Shown here one piece after another: positions 44,378 to 53,849 of a stretch of 64,000 bases of DNA. The notes beneath the pieces were generated by a model that had not been told where the DNA came from, ran no database searches, and saw only the letters and a list, made by a program, of their open reading frames with translations. The stretch's first letter is position 1. Every line of letters begins with the position of its first letter. A program made the position numbers and the translations under genes. The DNA is from Pseudomonas alcaligenes (GTDB lineage: Bacteria; Pseudomonadota; Gammaproteobacteria; Pseudomonadales; Pseudomonadaceae): the NCBI RefSeq assembly GCF_041729615.1, contig NZ_CP154874.1, forward strand, positions 129,001-193,000, given 5' to 3'.

Positions 44378-46162
44378 ATGGCTGAAGCAGTCGCTGCAAA
44401 CGTACCCGCCACCACTGGCGCCGAAGAGGCGAAGAAGCCGCTGTTCGGGCTGTCCTTCCTGGAAAACCTCTCCGAGATGTCCATGCTGCGCCAGATCGGC
44501 CTGTTGGTCGGCCTGGCCGCCAGCGTGGCGATCGGTTTCGCCGTGGTCCTGTGGTCGCAGCAGCCGGACTACAAGCCGCTGCTGGGCAACCTGGCCGGCA
44601 TGGACAGCAACCAGGTGATGGAGGTGCTCAACGCCGCCGACATCGCCTACACCGTGGAGCCGAATTCCGGTGCGCTGCTGGTCAAGTCCGACGAGCTGGG
44701 CCGCGCACGCATGAAGCTGGCCGCCGCCGGCGTAGCGCCCAGCGATGGCAACGTCGGCTTCGAGATCCTCGATCAGGAGCAGAGCCTGGGCACCAGCCAG
44801 TTCATGGAGGCCACCCGCTACCGCCGCGGCCTGGAAGGCGAGCTGGCGCGCACCATCTCCAGCCTGAACAACGTCAAGGGTGCCCGTGTGCATCTGGCCA
44901 TCCCGAAGAGTTCGGTGTTCGTGCGCGACGAGCGCAAGCCGACCGCCTCGGTGCTGGTCGAGCTGTACCCGGGCCGCAGCCTGGAGCCGAGCCAGGTGAT
45001 GGCGATCGTCAACCTGGTGGCCACCAGCGTGCCGGAACTGACCAAGTCGCAGGTCACCGTAGTCGACCAGAAGGGCAACCTGCTGTCCGACCAGCAGGAG
45101 CTGTCCGAGCTGACCATGGCCGGCAAGCAGTTCGACTACACCCGGCGCATGGAAAGCCTGTTCACCCAGCGCGTGCACAACATCCTGCAGCCGGTGCTGG
45201 GCAACGGCCGCTACAAGGCCGAGGTGTCCGCCGACGTCGACTTCAGCGCGGTGGAATCCACCTCCGAGATGTTCAACCCGGACCAGCCGGCCCTGCGCAG
45301 CGAGCAGCAGGTCAACGAGCAGCGCTCCAGCAGCCTGCCGCCGCAGGGCGTGCCGGGTGCTCTGAGCAACCAGCCGCCGGGCGCCGCCAGCGCTCCCGAG
45401 CAGGCCGCTGCCCAGCCGGCGCCGGCCGGCCCGGTCGCCCCCGGCCAGCCGCTGCTGGACGCCAACGGCCAGCAGATCATGGACCCGGCCACCGGCCAGC
45501 CGATGCTGGCGCCGTACCCGGCGGACAAGCGCGAGCAGTCCACCCGCAACTTCGAGCTGGACCGTTCGATCAGCTACACCAAGCAGCAGCAGGGCCGTCT
45601 CAAGCGCCTGTCGGTGGCCGTGGTGCTGGATGACAAGGTCAGCATCAATGCCGAGACCGGCGAGGTCACCCGCACCCCCTGGGACGCCGAGGACCTGGCC
45701 CGCTTCACCCGCCTGGTGCAGGACTCGGTGGGCTTCGATGCCAGCCGCGGCGACAGCGTCAGCGTGATCAATGCGCCGTTCTCCGCCGAGACCGGCGAGG
45801 AAAGCATCGAAATCCCGTTCTACTCGCAACCCTGGTTCTGGGACATCGTCAAACAGGTACTGGGCGTGCTGTTCATCCTGGTCCTGGTGTTCGGCGTGCT
45901 GCGCCCGGTGCTCAACAACATCACCGCCGGTGGCAAAGGCGCCGGTGCGTCCGGCGAGGGCGACGTCGAACTGGGCGACATGGGTGGCCTGGAGGGCGAG
46001 CTGGCGGCCGACCGGGTGAGCCTCGGCGGGCCGCAGAGCATCCTGCTGCCCAGCCCGTCCGAGGGGTATGATGCACAGTTGAACGCCATCAAGAGTCTGG
46101 TGGCAGAAGATCCGGGCCGTGTGGCCCAGGTAGTCAAAGAGTGGATCAACGCCGATGAGTGA
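44378..46162 (+). CDS. fliF: FliF, MS-ring protein
   Basis: 594 residues. Two membrane segments: about 47-68 (IGLLVGLAASVAIGFAVVLW) and about 488-510 (VLGVLFILVLVFGVLRPVL). Between them the ring-building motifs include YKPLLGNLAGMDSNQVMEVLNAADIAY and EGELARTISSLNNVKGARVHLAIPKSSVFVRD. A Pro/Ala-rich insert is near 310-370. The cytoplasmic C-terminus (AQLNAIKSLVAEDPGRVAQVVKEWIN) binds FliG. It overlaps fliG by 8 bases, which fits their tight partnership. Confidence 0.97.
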   Translation: MAEAVAANVPATTGAEEAKKPLFGLSFLENLSEMSMLRQIGLLVGLAASVAIGFAVVLWSQQPDYKPLLGNLAGMDSNQVMEVLNAADIAYTVEPNSGALLVKSDELGRARMKLAAAGVAPSDGNVGFEILDQEQSLGTSQFMEATRYRRGLEGELARTISSLNNVKGARVHLAIPKSSVFVRDERKPTASVLVELYPGRSLEPSQVMAIVNLVATSVPELTKSQVTVVDQKGNLLSDQQELSELTMAGKQFDYTRRMESLFTQRVHNILQPVLGNGRYKAEVSADVDFSAVESTSEMFNPDQPALRSEQQVNEQRSSSLPPQGVPGALSNQPPGAASAPEQAAAQPAPAGPVAPGQPLLDANGQQIMDPATGQPMLAPYPADKREQSTRNFELDRSISYTKQQQGRLKRLSVAVVLDDKVSINAETGEVTRTPWDAEDLARFTRLVQDSVGFDASRGDSVSVINAPFSAETGEESIEIPFYSQPWFWDIVKQVLGVLFILVLVFGVLRPVLNNITAGGKGAGASGEGDVELGDMGGLEGELAADRVSLGGPQSILLPSPSEGYDAQLNAIKSLVAEDPGRVAQVVKEWINADE

Positions 46163-47171
46163 CAATCGTGCTCCTGCCAAGCTGAACAAGGTCGACAAGG
46201 CCGCCATCCTCCTGCTGTCCCTCGGCGAGACCGACGCGGCCCAGGTGCTGCGCCACCTCGGCCCCAAGGAAGTGCAGAAGGTCGGCGTGGCCATGGCCGG
46301 CATGCGCAACGTGCAGCGCGAACAGGTCGAGCAGGTGATGGGCGAGTTCGTCGACATAGTCGGCGACCAGACCAGCCTGGGCGTCGGCTCCGACGCCTAC
46401 ATCCGCAAGATGCTCACCGCGGCGCTGGGCGAGGACAAGGCCGGCAACCTGATCGACCGCATCCTGCTCGGCGGCAGCACCAGCGGCCTGGACAGCCTGA
46501 AGTGGATGGAGCCGCGTGCGGTGGCCGACGTGATCCGCTACGAACACCCGCAGATCCAGGCCATCGTGGTCGCCTACCTGGACCCGGACCAGGCCGCCGA
46601 AGTGCTCAGCCACTTCGACCACAAGGTGCGCCTGGACATCGTGCTGCGCGTATCCTCCCTGAATACCGTGCAGCCGGCCGCGCTCAAGGAGCTCAACCAG
46701 ATCCTCGAGAAGCAGTTCTCCGGCAGCGCCAACACCACCCGCGCCAGCCTCGGCGGGGTCAAGCGCGCGGCCGACATCATGAACTTCCTCGACAGCTCGG
46801 TGGAAGGCCAACTGATGGACTCCATCCGCGAGGTGGACGAGGACCTGTCCAGCCAGATCGAGGACCTGATGTTCGTCTTCGACAACCTGGCCGACGTCGA
46901 CGACCGCGGTATCCAGGCGCTGCTGCGCGAGGTGTCCTCCGACATCCTGGTGCTGGCGCTCAAGGGCGCCGACGAGGGGATCAAGGAGAAGGTGTTCAAG
47001 AACATGTCCAAGCGCGCCGCCGAGCTGCTGCGCGACGACCTGGAGGCCAAGGGCCCGGTGCGCGTCAGCGAAGTGGAGACGGCGCAGAAGGAAATCCTCA
47101 CCATCGCCCGGCGCATGGCCGAGTCCGGCGAGATCGTCCTCGGCGGTGCCGGCGGCGAGGCGATGATCTAA
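46155..47171 (+). CDS. fliG: FliG, motor switch protein
   Basis: 338 residues, normal length. N domain KLNKVDKAAILLLSLGETDAAQVLRHLGPKEVQKV binds FliF. The EHPQIQAIVVAYLDP motif of the middle domain is present. The C domain has the torque helix with DLMFVFDNLADVDDRGIQALLREVSSDILVLALKGADEGIKEKVFKNMSKRAAELLRDDLEAKGPV, including the charged residues that face the stator. It converts ion flow at the stator into rotation. Confidence 0.98.
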   Translation: MSDNRAPAKLNKVDKAAILLLSLGETDAAQVLRHLGPKEVQKVGVAMAGMRNVQREQVEQVMGEFVDIVGDQTSLGVGSDAYIRKMLTAALGEDKAGNLIDRILLGGSTSGLDSLKWMEPRAVADVIRYEHPQIQAIVVAYLDPDQAAEVLSHFDHKVRLDIVLRVSSLNTVQPAALKELNQILEKQFSGSANTTRASLGGVKRAADIMNFLDSSVEGQLMDSIREVDEDLSSQIEDLMFVFDNLADVDDRGIQALLREVSSDILVLALKGADEGIKEKVFKNMSKRAAELLRDDLEAKGPVRVSEVETAQKEILTIARRMAESGEIVLGGAGGEAMI

Positions 47172-47174
47172 GCC

Positions 47175-47945
47175 ATGGCTCCCAAGGAAGCACCCAGCGA
47201 GCTGATCCGCGCCAAGGACGTGGTGGAGTTCGACCGCTGGGCGATACCCAGCTTCGATCCGCAGGTCGAGGAGGCCCCCGAGCCTGAGCCGCAACCCGAG
47301 CCGGAGCCCGAACCGCAGATCGAGGAGGTGGCGGTCGAGGACGTCAAGCCACTGACGCTGGAGGAGCTCGAGGCGATTCGCCAGGAGGCCTACAACGAAG
47401 GCTTCGCCACCGGCGAGAAGGACGGTTTCCGCGCCGGCCAGCTGAAGGCCAAGCAGGAGGCCGAAGTCGCCCTGGCGGCCAAGATCGCCAGCCTGGAGGA
47501 GCTGATGGGGCACCTGCTGGAGCCCATCGCCAACCAGGACCGCGAACTGGAGCAGGGCCTGGTCAACCTGGTCAGCCAGATGACCCGCCAGGTGATCCAG
47601 CGCGAGCTGGCCACCGACTCCAGTCAGATCCGCCACGTGCTGCGCGAAGCGCTCAAGCTGCTGCCGATGGGCGCCAGCAATATCCGCATCCATGTCCATC
47701 CGCAGGACTTCGAGCTGGTCAAGGCGCTGCGCGAACGCCACGAGGAAAGCTGGCGCATCCTCGAGGACGAGAGCCTGCAGCCCGGCGGCTGCCGGGTGGA
47801 GAGCGAGAGCAGCCGCATCGACGCCAGCGTCGAGACGCGCCTGGCCACGGCGCTCAAGCAATTATTCGAGCAGCAGCGGGCGCAGGCCACCCAGCCGCCG
47901 GAAGCCGACATCCAGGTCGACCTCGGAGGCCCCGATGCGCCTTGA
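47175..47945 (+). CDS. fliH: FliH, ATPase regulator of flagellar export
   Basis: 256 residues. After a short N-terminal part that anchors to FliN or FlhA ([19 protein letters not shown]) comes a run of [12 protein letters not shown], then a helical region with [28 protein letters not shown], a glycine-spaced helix typical of FliH. The C-terminal V-ATPase E-like domain follows (about 130-245). It holds FliI at the export gate. It overlaps fliI by 11 bases. Confidence 0.94.
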   Translation: MAPKEAPSELIRAKDVVEFDRWAIPSFDPQVEEAPEPEPQPEPEPEPQIEEVAVEDVKPLTLEELEAIRQEAYNEGFATGEKDGFRAGQLKAKQEAEVALAAKIASLEELMGHLLEPIANQDRELEQGLVNLVSQMTRQVIQRELATDSSQIRHVLREALKLLPMGASNIRIHVHPQDFELVKALRERHEESWRILEDESLQPGGCRVESESSRIDASVETRLATALKQLFEQQRAQATQPPEADIQVDLGGPDAP

Positions 47946-49293
47946 GCGCACCAGCTTCGCCAGACGCCTGGCCGGCTACGCCGATGCCATAGACCTGCCG
48001 GCCCAGCCGGTGGTGGAGGGCCGCCTGCTGCGCATGGTCGGCCTCACCCTGGAGGCCGAGGGCCTGCGTGCCGCGCTGGGCAGTCGCTGCCTGGTGATCA
48101 ACGACGACAGCTATCACCCGGTGCAGGTGGAGGCCGAGGTGATGGGCTTCGCCGCCGGCAAGATCTACCTGATGCCGGTCGGCAGCCTGGCCGGCATCGC
48201 CCCCGGGGCCCGCGTGGTACCGCTGCCGGATACCGGCCGCCTGCCCATGGGCATGTCCATGCTCGGCCGGGTGCTGGACGGCGCCGGCCGTGCGCTGGAC
48301 GGCAAGGGCGGGATGAAGGCCGAGGACTGGGTGCCGATGGACGGCCCGACCATCAACCCGCTCAACCGCCACCCGATCAGCGAGCCGCTGGACGTCGGCA
48401 TCCGCTCGATCAACGGCCTGCTCACCGTCGGCCGTGGCCAGCGCCTGGGCCTGTTCGCCGGTACAGGCGTGGGCAAGTCGGTGCTGCTGGGCATGATGAC
48501 CCGCTTCACCGAGGCCGAGATCATCGTGGTCGGCCTGATCGGCGAGCGGGGCCGCGAGGTCAAGGAATTCATCGACGAGATCCTCGGCGAGGAGGGCCTC
48601 AAGCGTTCCGTGGTGGTCGCCTCGCCGGCCGACGATGCGCCGCTGATGCGCCTGCGCGCGGCCATGTACTGCACACGCATCGCCGAATACTTCCGCGACA
48701 AGGGCAAGAACGTCCTGCTGCTGATGGATTCGCTGACCCGCTTCGCCCAGGCCCAGCGCGAGATCGCCCTGGCCATCGGCGAGCCACCGGCGACCAAGGG
48801 CTACCCGCCCTCGGTGTTCGCCCGTCTGCCGCGCCTGGTCGAGCGCGCCGGCAACGCGGAGGCCGGAGGTGGCTCGATCACCGCCTTCTACACCGTGCTC
48901 TCCGAGGGCGACGACCAGCAGGACCCGATCGCCGACGCCGCCCGCGGCGTGCTCGACGGACACTTCGTGCTGTCGCGCCGGCTGGCCGAGGAAGGCCACT
49001 ATCCAGCCATCGACATCGAGGCCTCGATCAGCCGGGTCATGCCCCAGGTGGTCAGCCCCGAGCACCTCAAGCTGGCGCAGCGCTTCAAGCAGCTGTGGTC
49101 GCGCTACCAGCAGAGCCGCGATTTGATCAGCGTCGGCGCCTATGTGCCGGGTGGCGATGCCGACACTGACCTGGCCATCGCCCGCCAGCCGGCCATGGCC
49201 CGCTACCTGCGCCAGGGCCTGGAGGACAGCGAGCCGATGGAGGCCAGCGTCAGCCAGCTGGCGCAAGTGTTCAACCCGCAAGCGCAGGCCTGA
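47935..49293 (+). CDS. fliI: FliI, flagellar export ATPase
   Basis: 452 residues from the ATG at 47935, 6 bases after GGAGG. The F1-beta-like core has Walker [14 protein letters not shown] (about 180), the [14 protein letters not shown] segment, Walker [25 protein letters not shown] and the [13 protein letters not shown]-like region [18 protein letters not shown]-terminal helices bind chaperone-substrate complexes. It energises export with FliH and FliJ. Confidence 0.98.
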   Translation: MRLERTSFARRLAGYADAIDLPAQPVVEGRLLRMVGLTLEAEGLRAALGSRCLVINDDSYHPVQVEAEVMGFAAGKIYLMPVGSLAGIAPGARVVPLPDTGRLPMGMSMLGRVLDGAGRALDGKGGMKAEDWVPMDGPTINPLNRHPISEPLDVGIRSINGLLTVGRGQRLGLFAGTGVGKSVLLGMMTRFTEAEIIVVGLIGERGREVKEFIDEILGEEGLKRSVVVASPADDAPLMRLRAAMYCTRIAEYFRDKGKNVLLLMDSLTRFAQAQREIALAIGEPPATKGYPPSVFARLPRLVERAGNAEAGGGSITAFYTVLSEGDDQQDPIADAARGVLDGHFVLSRRLAEEGHYPAIDIEASISRVMPQVVSPEHLKLAQRFKQLWSRYQQSRDLISVGAYVPGGDADTDLAIARQPAMARYLRQGLEDSEPMEASVSQLAQVFNPQAQA

Positions 49294-49296
49294 TAG

Positions 49297-49746
49297 ATGG
49301 CGGTCAGCCGTGCCGCGCGCCTGGCGCCGGTGGTCGAGATGGCCGAGCGCGCCGAACGCGAGGCGGCCCGCCAGATGGCGCACATGCAGGGCCTGCTGGC
49401 CAAGGCCGAGGCGCAGCTGGGCGAGCTGGAGCGCTATCGCGCCGATTACCAGCAGCAGTGGATCAGCGAGGGCAGCAAGGGCGTTTCCGGCCAGTGGCTG
49501 ATGAACTACCAGCGCTTTCTCAGCCAGCTGGAAACCGCCATTGGCCAGCAGCTGCAGAGCATCAACTGGCACCGGCAGAACCTGCAGAAGGCGCGGGCCG
49601 CCTGGCAGCAGCGCTATGCGCGGGTGGAGGGCCTGCGCAAGCTGGTCCAGCGCTACCTGGACGAGGCCCGCGCGGCCGAGGACAAGCGCGAGCAGAAGCT
49701 GCTCGACGAGCTGTCGCAGCGCTTGCCACAGAGGGATCAGGGCTGA
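49297..49746 (+). CDS. fliJ: FliJ, export general chaperone
   Basis: 149 residues. Predicted antiparallel coiled coil over nearly all its length (RLAPVVEMAERAEREAARQMAHMQGLLAKAEAQLGELERYRADYQQQW and EDKREQKLLDELSQRLPQRDQG). It resembles a gamma-subunit stalk and works with FliI and FlhA. The start is 3 bases after the fliI stop and it is the last of the fliE operon before the hsb module. Confidence 0.93.
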   Translation: MAVSRAARLAPVVEMAERAEREAARQMAHMQGLLAKAEAQLGELERYRADYQQQWISEGSKGVSGQWLMNYQRFLSQLETAIGQQLQSINWHRQNLQKARAAWQQRYARVEGLRKLVQRYLDEARAAEDKREQKLLDELSQRLPQRDQG

Positions 49747-49814
49747 ATCGCGGTTGCCGCCGTCACGCTCGGGTGCTACATCTTGTCTGCACAAGAACCA
49801 ACAAGGAGTTCCAC

Positions 49815-50120
49815 ATGGCCATCACCGCGCTGCCCTCGAGCGACGGACAGGAGCTGACCATCCATATCCAGGGCCGCTTCGACTTCTCCGCGCATCAGGA
49901 ATTCCGCGATGCCTACGAGCGGGTGAGCGCCACGCCCAAGCGTTATGTGGTCGACCTCAAGGGCGCCACCTACCTGGACAGCTCGGCCCTGGGCATGCTC
50001 CTGTTGCTGCGCGACCACGCCGGCGGCGACCATGCGCGCATCAGCCTGGTCAACTGCAACCCCGACGTGCGCAAGATCCTCTCCATCTCCAACTTCGAAC
50101 AGCTGTTCCAGATCGGCTGA
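49815..50120 (+). CDS. hsbA: HsbA-like anti-sigma factor antagonist (STAS)
   Basis: 101 residues with an AAGGAG site. A single STAS domain: GQELTIHIQGRFDFSAHQEFRDAYE, then VVDLKGATYLDSSALGMLLLLRDHAGG with Ser56 in the DSSALGML phosphorylation motif. In P. aeruginosa HsbA is a HsbR partner that binds FlgM or a diguanylate cyclase depending on phosphorylation. Here it stands between fliJ and its HsbR-type partner. Confidence 0.85.
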   Translation: MAITALPSSDGQELTIHIQGRFDFSAHQEFRDAYERVSATPKRYVVDLKGATYLDSSALGMLLLLRDHAGGDHARISLVNCNPDVRKILSISNFEQLFQIG

Positions 50121-50125
50121 TCACC

Positions 50126-51814
50126 ATGACCGGGCGCCTGTCCATCCTGATCGCCGAGGACAGCGCGGCCGACCGCATGCTGCTGTCCACCATCGTCAGC
50201 CGCCAGGGGCACCGGGTGCTGACCGCGGGCAACGGCCTGGAGGCGCTGGCGCTGTTCGAGCAGGAACGCCCGCAGCTGGTGCTGATGGACGCCCTGATGC
50301 CGGTGATGGACGGTTTCGAGGCCGCGCGGCGGATCAAGGAGCTGGCCGGCGAGGAGCTGGTGCCGATCATCTTCCTCACCTCGCTGACCGAAAGCGAAGC
50401 CCTGGTGCGCTGTCTGGAGGTGGGCGACGACTTCCTCGCCAAGCCCTACAACCAGGTCATCCTGGATGCCAAGATCCGTGCCATGGATCGCCTGCGCCGC
50501 CTGCAGGACACGGTGCGCCGGCAGCGTGACCTGATCGCCAAGCACAACGAGCATCTGGTCAACGAGCAACGGGTGGCCAAGGCGGTGTTCGACAAGGTGG
50601 CCCATTCCGGCTGCCTCAATGCCGCCAATATCCGCTACCTGCAGTCGCCCTTCGCCCTGTTCAATGGCGACCTGCTGCTGGCCGCGTTCAAGCCCTCCGG
50701 CGGCATGCACGTGCTGCTCGGCGACTTCACCGGCCACGGCCTGCCGGCGGCGATCGGCGCCATGCCGCTGGCCGAGGTGTTCTACGGCATGACCGCCAAG
50801 GGCTTCTCGATGGCCGAGATCCTGCGCGAGATGAACGCCAAGCTCAAACGCATCCTGCCGGTTGGCGTGTTCTGCTGCGCCACGCTGCTCAACCTGAGTT
50901 TCCAGCGCCGGGTGGTGGAGGTATGGAACGGTGGCCTGCCGGATGGCCACCTGCTGCGCGCCGCCACTGGCGAGCGGGTGCCGCTGGTGTCGCGCCATCT
51001 GCCGCTGGGTGTGCTCGAGCCGGCGTCCTTCAAGGACGACTACGAAGTTCACCCGCTGGAGGCGGGCGATCGCATCTTCCTGTTGTCCGACGGCGTGCTG
51101 GAGACCCGCGATGCCGCCGGCCATCTGTTCGGCGAGGAGCGCCTGCTGCAGGTGTTCGCCGCCGGTCACCCGCCGGCAGACATGTTCGACGAGATCCAGC
51201 GGGCCCTGGCGGCTTTTCGCGGCGAGGCCCAGGACGATGTCAGCATGATCGAGCTGTGCATGGCCGAGGAGGGCGAGCTCAGACGCCCGGCGCTGTCCTT
51301 TTCCGACAGCGGGCAGAGCAGCCCGCTGGACTGGTCGGCCAGCTTCGAGTTTCGTGCCGAGACGCTCAAGCGCTTCAACCCGCTGCCCTTCCTGCTGCAG
51401 CTGCTGATGGAAGTGCAAGGCCTGCGGGCCCAGGGCGGGGCGCTCTACACCGTGCTGGCCGAGCTCTATTCCAATGCCCTGGAGCATGGCGTGCTGGGCC
51501 TGGACTCGGCGCTCAAGGCCGATGCCCAGGGCTTTGCCCGCTATTACCAGGAGCGTGGTTCGCGCCTGCAGGGGCTGCAGGATGGTTTCGTACGCTTCGA
51601 CCTGCACCTGAGCCCGGAAGCCGAGGGCGGGCGCCTGAGTATCGGCGTGCAGGATAGCGGCGCCGGTTTCGACGTGGCCGGCACCTTCGCCCAGCCGGCC
51701 GATTGCGGACGCCTGAGCGGGCGCGGCCTGCACCTGGTGCGCAAGCTGGCCGACCAGTGCCAGTGGAGCAGCGATGGCCGCGGCGTGAGGGTGGAGTTTC
51801 GCTGGCCAGTGTGA
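50126..51814 (+). CDS. hsbR: HsbR-like response regulator with PP2C phosphatase and kinase domains
   Basis: 562 residues from the ATG at 50126. An N-terminal receiver has D55 (VLMDALMPVMDG) and TSLTE. A coiled coil (about 120-150) leads to a PP2C/SpoIIE phosphatase domain (about 180-375) with GDFTGHGLPAAIGAMP and the metal-binding DDVSMIEL. The C-terminal HATPase_c domain (about 400-560) has ELYSNALEHGVL and the GSGAGFDV-like and GRGLHLVRKL boxes. This order matches HsbR, which phosphorylates or dephosphorylates HsbA depending on HptB. Confidence 0.88.
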   Translation: MTGRLSILIAEDSAADRMLLSTIVSRQGHRVLTAGNGLEALALFEQERPQLVLMDALMPVMDGFEAARRIKELAGEELVPIIFLTSLTESEALVRCLEVGDDFLAKPYNQVILDAKIRAMDRLRRLQDTVRRQRDLIAKHNEHLVNEQRVAKAVFDKVAHSGCLNAANIRYLQSPFALFNGDLLLAAFKPSGGMHVLLGDFTGHGLPAAIGAMPLAEVFYGMTAKGFSMAEILREMNAKLKRILPVGVFCCATLLNLSFQRRVVEVWNGGLPDGHLLRAATGERVPLVSRHLPLGVLEPASFKDDYEVHPLEAGDRIFLLSDGVLETRDAAGHLFGEERLLQVFAAGHPPADMFDEIQRALAAFRGEAQDDVSMIELCMAEEGELRRPALSFSDSGQSSPLDWSASFEFRAETLKRFNPLPFLLQLLMEVQGLRAQGGALYTVLAELYSNALEHGVLGLDSALKADAQGFARYYQERGSRLQGLQDGFVRFDLHLSPEAEGGRLSIGVQDSGAGFDVAGTFAQPADCGRLSGRGLHLVRKLADQCQWSSDGRGVRVEFRWPV

Positions 51815-51901
51815 CGGTGATGGCGTATTGCCAATATGCGCAGGCGACGCGCCTCCCATCTCAGGCATAATCGCGGCGTTGTCCGATCATGGAGTGAGCC
51901 G

Positions 51902-52252
51902 GTGTCCGATAACCATCTCGATCAGAACGTGTTGGCCTCCCTGCAGGATGTCATGGGGGAAGAGTATCCCGTGCTGCTGGATACCTTCCTGGTCGATTCG
52001 GACGAGCGCCAACGGCATATCCAGGCGGCCATGGCCGCCGCCGACGCCCAGGCCCTGCGCCTGGCCGCCCACAGCTTCAAAGGCAGCTGCAGCAACATGG
52101 GCGCGCCCCTGCTGGCCGGGCTGTGCAAGCAGTTGGAGGAGGCCGCCCGGCGCGAGCGGCTGGAGGAAGCGCCGGCGCTGATCGAACAGATCGGCCGCGA
52201 GTTCGCCATCGTGCGCATCCTGCTCAAGTCCGAGCGCCAGCGTTACCGCTGA
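51902..52252 (+). CDS. hptB: HptB-like histidine phosphotransfer protein
   Basis: 116 residues from the GTG at 51902, 7 bases after GGAG; the reading from 51836 is rejected. A four-helix Hpt domain with phospho-acceptor H57 (LAAHSFKGSCSNMGAP). In P. aeruginosa HptB relays phosphate from hybrid kinases to HsbR and so sets the choice between swimming, swarming and biofilm. It follows the HsbR-type gene by 87 bases, with a CATAAT box about 25 bases upstream of the start that could be a separate -10. Confidence 0.85.
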   Translation: MSDNHLDQNVLASLQDVMGEEYPVLLDTFLVDSDERQRHIQAAMAAADAQALRLAAHSFKGSCSNMGAPLLAGLCKQLEEAARRERLEEAPALIEQIGREFAIVRILLKSERQRYR

Positions 52253-52278
52253 AGTCTTTTCGGGCGGGGTGGCCGAGT

Positions 52279-52294
52279 TGGCCCGGCCCTTGCT
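52279..52294 (+). promoter_or_regulatory. Sigma-54 promoter of fliK
   Basis: TGGCCC-GGCCC-TTGCT with GG and GC 10 bases apart and a perfect -12 element. It lies 38 bases before fliK. Confidence 0.7.
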
Positions 52295-52332
52295 CTATCC
52301 CCGGTACGATCCATCCCTAACGGAGAGTACCC

Positions 52333-53637
52333 ATGTCCGTTGCACCCGACTTCCTCCTCCAGTCCGCGCCCGAAGTGCGGCCCAAGGCGCCTGCCGCCAA
52401 GGCCCCGTCCGGAGGCGCGGAGCCCGTCAAGAACGGGGACTCCAGCTTCGCCGAGGTCTATGCCAAGGAGCGCCAGGCCAAGGCTGCCGAGCGCAAGGAG
52501 GCGAGCGCCAAGGCTGCCGAGGAACGCTCGGCCGAAGCCAGGCCGACAGACGAGGCCGAGGACGAGGCAGCCGTCGAGCAGCCGGTCGTTGCCGAAAGCG
52601 GCAAAGGCTTGCCGGAGGATCTGCCCGAAGGCGGCGAGGAGGTCGTCGACCCGCTGCTGCTGATGGCCATGACTGGCCAACTGCCGGCCGAGGAGACCGT
52701 CGATCCGGCACTGAGCGGTGACGCGCAGATGACGGCCGACACGGCCGATCCGCTGTTGCAGGCGGCAACCCCGACGGTGGCCAGCGCCGCACCGGCCACC
52801 CTCACCGAGGCCAGTCACGATCCCGAGCTGGACATGCTCAACAGTCTGCCAGCGGTGAAGCTGGCGCTTGAGGTCGGCGCCCAGAATCAGGCCGCAGCCC
52901 AGCAGCAGTTGAGTCCTGGCGCGGTCGCCGCCGAGCGGGCCAGCAACCCGGGCCAGGGCTTCGCCAATGCCCTGGCGGCCTTCGCCGGCGAAGCCATGCC
53001 CAGCGAGGACGCGCCGAGCGAGGGGCTGGAGGGCGAGTTGCTCGGCGAGGCCCTGGATACCTCAGTGCCGAATCTTCGCGAAGGGCAGAGTGATGCGCGG
53101 GCCGAAGCCTTCGCCAGCAAGCTCAGCGCCCTGAGCCAGGCCATCAACCAGCAGACCGGCGCCGCCCAGCGCCCGCCACTGGTACCGGGTCAGCCGCTGC
53201 AGGTCGGCCAGCCTGGGATGAGCGAGGCGGTGGTGGACAAGGTCATGTGGCTGTCCAGCCAGAACCTCAAGTCCGCCGAGATCCAGCTCGACCCGGCCGA
53301 GCTGGGGCGCCTGGAGGTGCGTATCGAGCTGAACAAGGACCAGGCGGCCCAGGTCACCTTCGTCAGCGCCAACGCCAACGTGCGTGACCAGCTGGAAGGC
53401 CAGGCCCACCGCCTGCGCGAGCTGTTCGCCCAGCAGGGCATGAACCAGCTCGACGTCAACGTCTCCGACCAGTCCCTGGCGCGTGGCTCCCAGGGCGGTG
53501 GCGAGGAGGGCCAGGGGCGCTCCGCGGGTCGTGGCCTGGGTGGCTCCGGCGATGAGGAAGTGCTGAGCGGTGTCAGCGAGATCCGCACTCCGGCCGCCGG
53601 ATCGGCGCCGCGCTGGCTGGTGGATTACTACGCCTGA
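52333..53637 (+). CDS. fliK: FliK, hook-length control protein
   Basis: 434 residues. The N-terminal and middle parts are Ala/Glu/Pro-rich and poorly conserved, as usual for the molecular ruler. The C-terminal Flg_hook domain (about 290-385) reads SSQNLKSAEIQLDPAELGRLEVRIELNKDQAAQVTFVSANANVRDQLEGQAHRLRELFAQQGMNQLDVNV. A Gly-rich linker (GGGEEGQGRSAGRGLGGSG) follows. FliK measures hook length and triggers the FlhB substrate switch. Confidence 0.95.
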   Translation: MSVAPDFLLQSAPEVRPKAPAAKAPSGGAEPVKNGDSSFAEVYAKERQAKAAERKEASAKAAEERSAEARPTDEAEDEAAVEQPVVAESGKGLPEDLPEGGEEVVDPLLLMAMTGQLPAEETVDPALSGDAQMTADTADPLLQAATPTVASAAPATLTEASHDPELDMLNSLPAVKLALEVGAQNQAAAQQQLSPGAVAAERASNPGQGFANALAAFAGEAMPSEDAPSEGLEGELLGEALDTSVPNLREGQSDARAEAFASKLSALSQAINQQTGAAQRPPLVPGQPLQVGQPGMSEAVVDKVMWLSSQNLKSAEIQLDPAELGRLEVRIELNKDQAAQVTFVSANANVRDQLEGQAHRLRELFAQQGMNQLDVNVSDQSLARGSQGGGEEGQGRSAGRGLGGSGDEEVLSGVSEIRTPAAGSAPRWLVDYYA

Positions 53638-53662
53638 CGCCTGCCAGAGCCTGTTACAGGGA

Positions 53663-53705
53663 ACTGCGCCCGGTGCCGATAAAGCACCGGGCGCAGTCGT
53701 TTTAG
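53663..53705 (+). terminator. Rho-independent terminator after fliK
   Basis: A 14-bp perfect stem ACTGCGCCCGGTGC / GCACCGGGCGCAGT with a 7-base loop, followed by CGTTTTA. It closes the fliK transcript. Confidence 0.9.
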
Positions 53706-53783
53706 GGTGACAGGTGACCGTTGCCTTGGTATATCGGCAGCCGGTATCGGGGGACGCGGTAAAGGACTATCTTGTTTACAAGG

Positions 53784-53799
53784 TGGCATAACACTTGCT
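53784..53799 (+). promoter_or_regulatory. Sigma-54 promoter of fliLMNOPQR-flhB
   Basis: TGGCAT-AACAC-TTGCT, one base off the -24 consensus, 50 bases before fliL. Confidence 0.85.
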
Positions 53800-53849
53800 C
53801 CTAAGCCCTTGACCAAGGACAAATCTCAGTTCAGTGACGGATTTCTGGC

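Noticed and set aside
46155-46162. Overlap of fliF and fliG as a possible frameshift or fusion
   Set aside because: Both proteins are complete and the 8-base overlap is ordinary in flagellar operons.
44357-47861. Two long minus-strand ORFs (666 and 571 residues)
   Set aside because: Antisense shadows of fliF, fliG and fliH; composition His/Ala/Leu/Gly-rich without domains.
47854-51868. Minus-strand ORFs of 646 and 632 residues
   Set aside because: Antisense to fliI/fliJ and hsbR, which have complete families with motifs.
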